DNA from: Ilumatobacteraceae bacterium
GTDB taxonomy: Bacteria > Actinomycetota > Acidimicrobiia > Acidimicrobiales > Ilumatobacteraceae
Length of the DNA: 5,001 nt
Assembly (NCBI GenBank): GCA_025464045.1
Contig: JAODBQ010000438.1
Span: 1 to 5,001 of the forward strand
Direction of reading: 5' to 3'
Part shown: positions 1 through 5,001 of the stretch, in pieces
Numbering within the stretch: the stretch's first letter is position 1
Layout of the letters: each line of letters opens with the position of its first letter
Notes under the pieces: generated by a model
Seen by the model: the letters and a program-made list of their open reading frames with translations, nothing else
Databases searched by the model: none
What the model was told of the DNA's origin: nothing
Program-made: the position numbers and the translations under genes

Positions 1-2
1 AC

Positions 3-815
3 GAGGTGCTCGATCCGGGCGACCACGGCATCGCCGTCGTCAGCCTCGATCGTCCGCAGAGCCGCAACGCCCAGAACAACCGGATGACGTACGAGATGAA
101 CGCGGCGTTCGACGATGCGTCACGTCGCTCGGACGTGAAGGTGATCGTGCTGCGTGCCGAGGGTCCCCACTTCTCCAGCGGTCACGACCTGCGCGATCGC
201 GAGGGTTTCGAACCGTTCGATCTCGTATCCACGTCGGCCGGGTACGACCGGGAGGGCCAGGAGGGGATGATGGCCCAGGAGGAGGAGATCTACTTCCAGA
301 TGTGCTGGCGGTGGCGCAACCTCCCCAAGCCGTTGCTTGCCGCGGCGCAGGGCAAGACGATCGCCGGCGGCTTGATGCTCCTGTGGGTGGCCGACGTGAT
401 CATCGCCGCGGATGACGCGCTGTTCAGCGACCCGGTCGTCGGGATGGGCGTCAATGGCGTCGAGTACTTCGGGCACCCGTGGGAGTTCGGGGCGCGCAAG
501 GCGAAGGAGCTGCTGTTCACCGGCGACTTCCTGAGCGCGCAGGAAGCCAAGCAGCTCGGCATGGTCAACCACGTCGTGCCGCGCGCCGAGCTCGACGCCT
601 TCACCATCGACCTCGCGGCGCGCATCGCGCTCAAGCCGAGCTTCGCGTTGAAGCTCGCCAAGGAGAGCGTCAACCAGACGCTGGAGGCGCAGGGGCAGTA
701 CACGGCGATGCGCGCCGCGTTCTCGATCCAGCACCTCGCGCACGCGCACAACCGGATCCGGTTCGGCATGCCTGCGGACCCGTCCTACGCCCGTCCGACC
801 GCCGCCTCGACCTGA
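3..815 (+). CDS. Crotonase / enoyl-CoA hydratase-family protein (5' end probably outside the window)
   Basis: Cytosolic crotonase-superfamily enzyme acting on an acyl-CoA thioester; the exact reaction is not determined. The frame is open to the left edge. A GTG lies at 6, but the preceding GAG codon and the residues after it form the usual first beta strand, so the true start is probably upstream. Numbering from that GTG gives 269 residues, close to the family's roughly 260. Visible landmarks: the LDRP/RNAQN motif (14-24), the first oxyanion-hole segment FSSGHDL (56-62), the second at GKTIAGG (116-122), the D-P-V/G-M-G loop (142-148), and a GHPWEFGARKAKELLFTG segment (156-173) where trimerisation and substrate-pocket helices lie. 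Odd point: the two positions that carry catalytic glutamates in classical hydratases are Met124 and Val144. Fold assignment is very secure; hydratase activity is doubtful. It is convergent with the DUF1330 gene, with a 51-base gap. Confidence 0.9.
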   Translation, partial: EVLDPGDHGIAVVSLDRPQSRNAQNNRMTYEMNAAFDDASRRSDVKVIVLRAEGPHFSSGHDLRDREGFEPFDLVSTSAGYDREGQEGMMAQEEEIYFQMCWRWRNLPKPLLAAAQGKTIAGGLMLLWVADVIIAADDALFSDPVVGMGVNGVEYFGHPWEFGARKAKELLFTGDFLSAQEAKQLGMVNHVVPRAELDAFTIDLAARIALKPSFALKLAKESVNQTLEAQGQYTAMRAAFSIQHLAHAHNRIRFGMPADPSYARPTAAST

Positions 816-866
816 CGCCGGTGGCGAGGACCACAGCGGCCGTGGAAGCGGTGGCGGACGCCAGGC

Positions 867-1154
867 TCAGATGCCCTCGGCGATCACCCCGAACCCCTCG
901 CCGGCGGCGAGACGCAACTTCTTCACCTCGCGGTACGCCGGCGAGTCGTACCAGGCGCGGAGCGCGGCCTTGTCGGGGAACTCCATGATCACGAGCCGCT
1001 CGCCCGCCGGGCTGCCCTCGACTGCCTCCGCCTCAGTCGTCGCCACCAGCACCTTGAAGTCGTGTCCGGTGAGCGTCGGACCCACGGCAGCGATGTAGGC
1101 ATCCAGATGCGACTGGTCGGAGATCTTGGAGTTGACCACGAGGTATGCAGACAT
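867..1154 (-). CDS. DUF1330 family protein
   Basis: Small 95-residue cytosolic protein of the DUF1330 family, which adopts a dimeric alpha/beta-barrel-like (ferredoxin-type) fold; no biochemical role is established. Recognisable features, in order: the N-terminal strand MSAYLVVNSKI, the D-x-x-x-L-D-A-Y-I-A-A-V-G-P helix (13-26), the G-H-D-F-K-V-L-V strand (30-37), the E-A-V-E-G turn (43-47), the hallmark R-L-V-I-M-E-F-P segment (53-60), and the A-W-Y-D-S-P-A-Y-R-E-V-K motif (67-78). Length and motif order match the family across its full extent. I chose the ATG at 1154 because homology begins exactly there; an upstream extension to 1226 has an Arg/Ala-rich sequence of no family character. No clear Shine-Dalgarno sequence precedes it, so leaderless translation or readthrough from upstream is possible. 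It is last in the minus-strand run, 84 bases after the DUF6226-like gene. Confidence 0.9.
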   Translation of the reverse strand: MSAYLVVNSKISDQSHLDAYIAAVGPTLTGHDFKVLVATTEAEAVEGSPAGERLVIMEFPDKAALRAWYDSPAYREVKKLRLAAGEGFGVIAEGI

Positions 1155-1171
1155 GCGACAGGATCGCGAAC

Positions 1172-1187
1172 GGTGCTGCGCAGCGCC
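1172..1187. repeat. Short near-perfect inverted repeat upstream of the DUF1330 gene
   Basis: A 10-base perfect palindrome, GCTGCGCAGC (1175-1184), extends to a 16-base dyad with one mismatched pair. It sits 18 bases upstream of the DUF1330 start, in the 84-base gap after the DUF6226-like gene. It could be an operator or a small stem-loop between two co-transcribed genes. It has no T-run, so it does not look like an intrinsic terminator. In DNA this GC-rich, a palindrome of this size can arise by chance, so functional confidence is low. Confidence 0.25.
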
Positions 1188-1238
1188 GAGTCGGACACGT
1201 GCGTGAGCTCCCGGAGACGACGGCACCGTGACGCAGGG

Positions 1239-1877
1239 TCAGCCGGAAAGCCAGGACGTGCCGGCGAGCACCTGCCATCCCGTCGGATCGGCGATGATCC
1301 TGTGGACCTCGCCACGCCCGAACCTGCCCGATGCCCTCCACGCGTCCGCGCCGATGACGGTGATGGTGCGGGCACCGGCGGACAGTCGTCGGAACGCACC
1401 GGTGACGATGCCGGCGAGGTGGTCGTCGAGGCGGTCGAGCTCATCCTGCGAGCCGCTGTCGCACGCGTCGCAGCCACAGTCGGGAAACACGTCCACGCAC
1501 TCCGCGTCGTCGCCGACGGCCAACGTCACCCCGGCATCGTCGACGTCGCCGAGGCGGCTGCGGGCGATGACGAGTGGCAAGGCGCCGTGCGCGAGCGCGA
1601 CCACGCGGTCGGTGCGCGAGATCGCCGTGCGGGGTCGGACGCGCCACTCGGTCGAGACGTTCGGCTCGGCGACCGCGACGCCGGCGTCGACGAGCGCGGC
1701 GACCCACGCATCGGCGCGGGCACCGATGATCCGCCACTTCGCCGGATCGAGCAGCCGCGAGTACTCCTCGTCGCGCGGCGACCTGTCGGGGTGCGGGTCG
1801 GCCCACGACCTCAGCCCGCGGCCGCTGGTCGAGAAGGCACGGTCGACCGCAGCACGCAGCTCGGACTCCACGATCAC
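1239..1877 (-). CDS. DUF6226 family-like protein
   Basis: Soluble protein of about 212 residues resembling the actinobacterial DUF6226 family; function unknown. Seen in order (numbering from the GTG at 1877): an E-L-R-A-A-V-D-R-A-F helix near the N-terminus (6-15), W-A-D-P-H-P-D-R-S-P-R-D-E-E-Y-S (25-40), an alternating Arg/Thr strand region EWRVRPRTAI (77-86), an acidic cysteine-rich motif D-C-G-C-D-A-C-D (133-140) followed by an S-G-S-Q-D-E-L-D helix, and W-rich residues at the C-terminus. There is no signal peptide or membrane segment. The frame also has an ATG at 1919 (226 residues), but the intervening codons have unusually many A/T third positions and encode MHVRCARRRG-type sequence unlike a conserved domain, so I prefer the GTG at 1877 (or 1871). 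It follows the membrane protein gene closely on the same strand. The family name rests on recalled motif similarity; the coding call is stronger than the family call. Confidence 0.75.
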   Translation of the reverse strand: MIVESELRAAVDRAFSTSGRGLRSWADPHPDRSPRDEEYSRLLDPAKWRIIGARADAWVAALVDAGVAVAEPNVSTEWRVRPRTAISRTDRVVALAHGALPLVIARSRLGDVDDAGVTLAVGDDAECVDVFPDCGCDACDSGSQDELDRLDDHLAGIVTGAFRRLSAGARTITVIGADAWRASGRFGRGEVHRIIADPTGWQVLAGTSWLSG

Positions 1878-1944
1878 GCGACCATCGTGCCCGCGTCGGC
1901 GAGCGCAACGGACATGCATTCCGCGGGCTCGCGGGGCGCAGCCG

Positions 1945-3837
1945 TCACGTCGAGCTGACGCGGATCCAGCCGTGGCCCGACGAGGCGATCACGGTCGTGT
2001 CCGCGAGCATCGCGACGGTGCTCGCCGAGGTGAGCACGGGCAGCTCGCGCAGCGTGAGGCGACTGGTCGAACCATCGTCGTCGACGCGGAACACAGCGAG
2101 CATCAGGCACGTCGTGTCGCCGCAGCGTTGTGCCGTCTGGCGCTGCCACTTCGCGGGCACGGGGGCATCGTCGCAGCCGAGCACGTCGGTGGTCGTGACC
2201 CGGATCGTCGCCGTCGCCAGGCTCGGCTCGTCGCGCGCGTCGGAGTCGTGCGCCAGCAGGCAGGCACGCGTGTGGCCACCCCGTTCGACGACGAGCACGT
2301 CGGCGTAGCGCTCGAGGATGCTCACCTGCACGCGCACCTCGTCGGCCTCGACCCGCTCCTCGCGGGAGAGGGAGTACGTCAGCGGGCGCGGGCCGTACAC
2401 GGCCTTGGGAAGTTGCAGGAGCTGCGGCTGGACGGCACCAGCGGGAGGAACCTCGCTGAACGCACTGAGCGCGACGCCGTCGACGAGGTTGCTCACCGGA
2501 TGACCGAGGTAGGGCGGGTCCGTGTCGAACAGCAGCGGCCCGTCGGCGCGTGCCCGGTCGGCGAGGGCAAGCAGGTCGCGTGTGCGACCGGCGTCGACCC
2601 GGGCCTGAGCAACAGCGGACCCGAGCTGCACGACGCCGACGACGAGCACGACCGCGACCACGCCGCGGGCCCACCGCCCGTGCCGGGCGATCCAGGCGAG
2701 CGCCGCCGGCAGCCCGGTCACCACGATCGGCACCGTGAGAGCCATTGCGTAGATCGGGCCGAGGACGCGCGTCCCGTCGCCCCACAGGACCGAGAAGTTC
2801 CACGGCCCCCAGAAGATCCAGTAGCCGGCGAGGTAGCACGCGGTGGCGGCAAGCAACGTCCGTGCAGCCGGGTTGGAGCGGCGCCACGCCAGCGCCGCGG
2901 CAGGCAGCAGCACGGCACCGGCGAGCAGCCACGTCAGCAGACCGACGACGAAGTGCAGTCCCAGGCCGGTGAGCCCCTGCAACGGTCCGAAGGAGTGCGC
3001 GTCCTGTTCGGGGTACAGCCGGCGCATCCCGAAGCCGATCGTGTCGGACGGCTCGAGCAGGTTGAACGGTGGCCGCCACGGTGCCCCGGTGGCCCGATCG
3101 TCGTAGCGGCCGATGGCCACCACCACCGGCAGCGCTCCCGCGACGAGCGGGGCGGCGAGCCGCCTGCCGTCGGCGCGCCGGGACCACCCGGCCCACAGCA
3201 GCGGCGGGGCGAGGAGCAGGACGGTGTCGTACGGACGCACCGCGGCCGCCGCCGCGGCGAGGAGACCGACGGCGAGCGTCGTGACGACCTCGTGGCTGCT
3301 GCGGCGATGCCCGAGACGCAGCACCAACCACCACGTCGCGGTGATCAGCACGAGGTAGAGCTGATAGGAGAGCGGGATCGCCGTCTCCATCAGCACGAGC
3401 GGGGACAGGCTGACGAGCGCTGCGGCCACGACGACCTGTCGACCGCGAAGGCCGACCTCGTGCGCGAGGCCGGCGACGAGCCAAGGCAGTGCTGCCGCCT
3501 GCAGCGCGAGGATCGGGGCCAGCGAGCCGGTCACGAGGAGGCTCGCGGCGAACACCACGGACACCAGCGGGAGGTACTTGGAGACGAGGCCCGCGGGACG
3601 CGCCACGAAGAACCAGACCCGGTGCGCGTCGATCGGCTCCACCGGAACGGGGAACAGGTGCCCGTGCGTGATCGCCCGCGCCTGCATCACGTAGGCCACC
3701 TCGTCGTTGTTGAGCGACCCGCGAGCGAACCAGAGCTCGTAGACCAACGCCGCGAACACCGCCGCCACGAGCGAGATCAGTGCGATCTCCCGACGGTGGC
3801 GCCGCGTCAGATCTGTCGCAGCGCTCGTCCGGGGCAC
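1945..3837 (-). CDS. Polytopic membrane protein, probable GT-C-fold glycosyltransferase
   Basis: Inner-membrane protein of 630 residues, probably a lipid-phosphate-sugar-dependent glycosyltransferase of the GT-C superfamily acting on the outer face of the membrane; donor and acceptor are unknown. A basic cytoplasmic start (RRHRRE, 12-17) is followed by the first membrane helix (about 18-36), then an extracytoplasmic loop with N-N-D-E-V-A-Y (43-49), the position of the acidic catalytic motif in GT-C enzymes, and a VSKYLP segment (85-90). Roughly nine to ten further hydrophobic helices lie between about 92 and 410. Residues 411-630 form a hydrophilic domain, likely extracytoplasmic, with four cysteines (526, 555, 572, 577). 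The GTG at 3837 is the last good start before the first helix; an AGG lies nine bases upstream. The frame stays open to 4581, but that part only shadows the thioesterase gene. It follows that gene by 49 bases. An unrelated polytopic membrane protein remains possible. Confidence 0.78.
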   Translation of the reverse strand: MPRTSAATDLTRRHRREIALISLVAAVFAALVYELWFARGSLNNDEVAYVMQARAITHGHLFPVPVEPIDAHRVWFFVARPAGLVSKYLPLVSVVFAASLLVTGSLAPILALQAAALPWLVAGLAHEVGLRGRQVVVAAALVSLSPLVLMETAIPLSYQLYLVLITATWWLVLRLGHRRSSHEVVTTLAVGLLAAAAAAVRPYDTVLLLAPPLLWAGWSRRADGRRLAAPLVAGALPVVVAIGRYDDRATGAPWRPPFNLLEPSDTIGFGMRRLYPEQDAHSFGPLQGLTGLGLHFVVGLLTWLLAGAVLLPAAALAWRRSNPAARTLLAATACYLAGYWIFWGPWNFSVLWGDGTRVLGPIYAMALTVPIVVTGLPAALAWIARHGRWARGVVAVVLVVGVVQLGSAVAQARVDAGRTRDLLALADRARADGPLLFDTDPPYLGHPVSNLVDGVALSAFSEVPPAGAVQPQLLQLPKAVYGPRPLTYSLSREERVEADEVRVQVSILERYADVLVVERGGHTRACLLAHDSDARDEPSLATATIRVTTTDVLGCDDAPVPAKWQRQTAQRCGDTTCLMLAVFRVDDDGSTSRLTLRELPVLTSASTVAMLADTTVIASSGHGWIRVSST

Positions 3838-3886
3838 CCGCCCGAGCCTAAGACGGGTGACGTGCCGGACGGACGTCGTCGGGAGG

Positions 3887-4756
3887 TCAGCCGGCGAGGC
3901 GGGTCTGGCGGGTGGTGGCGAGGAGGGTGCCGCGGGGCGTCCAGATGGCTCCGTCCTCGATGGCGAAGCCTTCTGCGGCATGGGTTGCGTGCATCTCACA
4001 GGTGAGGTGCTCGTCCGATGCGAGTGGGATCGTGTGGTCGCTGGTGTGGATCTGGATGGCGTACTCGATGGAGACGGCGCGGCTGGGACCGGTGTTGCGA
4101 ACGCTGACCGCCGGGGGGAAGTAGTCGCCGAGCATCGTGAGCCACGCGGCGTCGACCTGGTCCGGACTCGTCGGACGGGTCCAGGCGAGCCAGCGGGCGT
4201 GCGGTGCGCCGGCGAACATCGTGGTGTCGGGGTGGACGAGGGTCGGGAGGTGGTGGACGTGCCCGACGTGGTTCGGCGTGGTGAGCCGTACGGCGTCGGC
4301 CGGCGGGGTGAGGGCAGGGGGTCGGAGATCGCTGAAGCTCGTTCCCTCCCACGGGGGTGAGAGGTGGCAGCGGCCGAGGATCGACGGTGGTCCGTCGTCC
4401 TGGGTGACGGTGACGTGGTAGGTGGCCAGGGCGCGTCCGATGCGGATCTCCTCGACCTCGAAGGTCGCGAGCTCGGGGCGCAACCCGCGCAGGAAGCCGA
4501 ACGTCGCCGCGCGCAGCGTTCGTGTCGGATCGCCGAGGGCCGTCTGGACTGCACCGACGGCGAGCGCGGCGACGAAGCCACCGTGCACGCCTTGGAGGGC
4601 GACCCAGTCCTCCGGCAAGGCTGCCTGGAAGCGCCATCGCCCGATCGGCGTCAGCGCCGTGTCGGCGAGTGGGACGGGCCCTCGACCTGACGGCCCGGAC
4701 GCCGGGCCTGCCGCGTGGGCGTCGCGGCGGTCGACACCGGAGGCGAGCTCCGTCAT
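3887..4756 (-). CDS. TesB-like acyl-CoA thioesterase (double hotdog, 4HBT_3-type)
   Basis: Predicted cytosolic acyl-CoA thioesterase of 289 residues, hydrolysing acyl-CoA to free acid and CoA; chain-length preference unknown. After a low-complexity Ala/Gly/Pro lead (1-30), the first hotdog domain spans about 36-135: W-x-x-x-x-G-V-H-G-G-F-V-A-A-L (51-65, the hotdog helix), T-F-G-F-L-R-G-L-R-P (85-94), and E-E-I-R-I-G-R-A-L-A-T-Y (102-113). The second spans about 180-289: W-L-A-W-T-R (189-194), a Y-A-I-Q-I-H strand (232-237), and the typical tail I-E-D-G-A-I-W-T-P-R-G-T-L-L-A-T-T-R-Q (266-284). Overall length matches TesB-type two-domain enzymes. The start at 4756 is fixed by the ATGA overlap with the upstream regulator's stop; a longer frame to 4933 lies wholly inside that regulator. 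Some family members are uncharacterised and may lack activity, so the fold is surer than the substrate. Confidence 0.87.
   Translation of the reverse strand: MTELASGVDRRDAHAAGPASGPSGRGPVPLADTALTPIGRWRFQAALPEDWVALQGVHGGFVAALAVGAVQTALGDPTRTLRAATFGFLRGLRPELATFEVEEIRIGRALATYHVTVTQDDGPPSILGRCHLSPPWEGTSFSDLRPPALTPPADAVRLTTPNHVGHVHHLPTLVHPDTTMFAGAPHARWLAWTRPTSPDQVDAAWLTMLGDYFPPAVSVRNTGPSRAVSIEYAIQIHTSDHTIPLASDEHLTCEMHATHAAEGFAIEDGAIWTPRGTLLATTRQTRLAG
4753..4756 (-). other. ATGA stop/start overlap coupling the regulator and thioesterase genes
   Basis: Read on the minus strand, the bases ATGA contain the ATG of the thioesterase gene and the TGA of the HxlR-family gene. No obvious Shine-Dalgarno sequence precedes this ATG, so termination-reinitiation by the same ribosome is the likely way it is translated. 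The overlap shows that the two genes share a transcript. Confidence 0.85.
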
Positions 4757-5001
4757 CGGAGGGTGGCGCCGGACGTGGGCGCGTCGTTGCCGGACTGGCG
4801 CTGCATGGCCCGCGGGTCGATGGGGTCGCCGCAGACCGAGCACGTGAGCGTCGGCGCGGTGGGGTGGCCGCAGGCAACGTGACGAAGCCGGACCGGCGGT
4901 GGTTCGCCGTTGGACATCCAGCGGTCGCCCCACGTCATCAGCGAGACGAGCAGCGGGTAGAGGTCGCGCCCTTTGGTGGTCAGCCGGTACTGGTAGCGGT
5001 C
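4753..5001 (-). CDS. HxlR-family transcriptional regulator, C-terminal part (cut by window edge)
   Basis: The last 82 residues of a winged-helix DNA-binding regulator of the HxlR type; the N-terminus and recognition helix lie beyond position 5001. The visible part opens with the wing and dimerisation helix: D-R-Y-Q-Y-R-L-T-T-K-G-R-D-L-Y-P-L-L (1-18) followed by L-M-T-W-G-D-R-W (21-28), a run diagnostic for the family. After the core comes a tail with H-V-A-C-G (41-45) and C-S-V-C-G (54-58), then D-P-R-A-M. The spacing HxxC...CxxC resembles a zinc ribbon; similar tails occur in other actinobacterial HxlR proteins. HxlR proteins normally act as dimers that repress or activate neighbouring genes in response to small molecules or oxidants. 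It overlaps the thioesterase gene by four bases and very probably controls that transcript. Effector and operator cannot be seen here. Confidence 0.92.
   Translation of the reverse strand, partial: DRYQYRLTTKGRDLYPLLVSLMTWGDRWMSNGEPPPVRLRHVACGHPTAPTLTCSVCGDPIDPRAMQRQSGNDAPTSGATLR

Noticed and set aside
816..866. Possible bidirectional terminator between the convergent crotonase and DUF1330 genes
   Set aside because: Only two short stems (816-826 and 831-845, four base pairs each) can be drawn, neither followed by a T-run on either strand. This is too weak to call an intrinsic terminator.
1878..1919. ATG-initiated N-terminal extension of the DUF6226-like gene
   Set aside because: Not excluded, but the extra 14 codons have A/T-rich third positions unlike the rest of the gene, and no ribosome binding site stands at the right distance, so the GTG at 1877 is preferred.
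1874..3484. 536-codon minus-strand frame overlapping the membrane protein
   Set aside because: Arg/Ala-rich low-complexity translation without hydrophobic segments; a frame-shifted shadow of the membrane protein gene.
1228..4005. Very long plus-strand open frame (925 codons) antisense to the membrane protein and DUF6226-like genes
   Set aside because: Its translation is Arg/Gly/His/Pro-rich with no domain-like pattern, and it lies opposite frames with clear membrane helices and family motifs. Long antisense frames are expected in DNA this GC-rich.
3838..4581. 248-codon N-terminal extension of the membrane protein frame
   Set aside because: The extension is Ser/Pro/Arg-rich and lies entirely over the thioesterase gene in another frame. 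Recognisable protein character begins only after the GTG at 3837.
3996..4877. 293-codon minus-strand frame over the thioesterase
   Set aside because: Out of frame with the conserved hotdog motifs; Arg/Pro-rich translation typical of a shadow frame.

Overview
The window is very GC-rich, densely coding chromosomal DNA with strong G/C bias at third codon positions and GTG starts. The gene content (an HxlR regulator with a CxxC tail, a double-hotdog thioesterase, a GT-C-type membrane protein, a DUF6226-like protein and a DUF1330 protein) fits an actinobacterium. An acidimicrobial or mycobacterial-type lineage is plausible but cannot be decided from the sequence alone. I see no RNA gene, CRISPR array, insertion sequence, phage gene or attachment site.

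Layout: at the left edge a crotonase/enoyl-CoA hydratase-family gene runs on the plus strand and ends at 815; its first few codons are probably outside the window. A 51-base convergent gap separates it from a run of five genes all on the minus strand, filling 867-5001. In transcription order (right to left) these are: the C-terminal part of an HxlR-family transcriptional regulator cut by the right edge (5001-4753); a TesB-like acyl-CoA thioesterase whose ATG overlaps the regulator's TGA (4756-3887); a 630-residue polytopic membrane protein with features of a GT-C glycosyltransferase (3837-1945); a DUF6226-like protein (about 1877-1239); and a small DUF1330 protein (1154-867).

The HxlR-thioesterase pair is the clearest functional unit, because the 4-base stop/start overlap implies co-translation, and the regulator may respond to an acyl-CoA-related or redox signal. 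The three genes further downstream follow with gaps of 49, 67 and 84 bases and could be co-transcribed, but nothing links their functions to the thioesterase. The crotonase on the opposite strand also belongs to acyl-CoA chemistry, yet it lacks both glutamates of the classical hydratase active site.

Overall this looks like an ordinary housekeeping/accessory metabolic region of an actinobacterium. I found no convincing novel multi-gene system. The points worth a second look are the non-canonical crotonase active site, the zinc-ribbon-like tail of the HxlR regulator, the clustered cysteines of the DUF6226-like protein, and the large extracytoplasmic domain of the GT-C-like protein.
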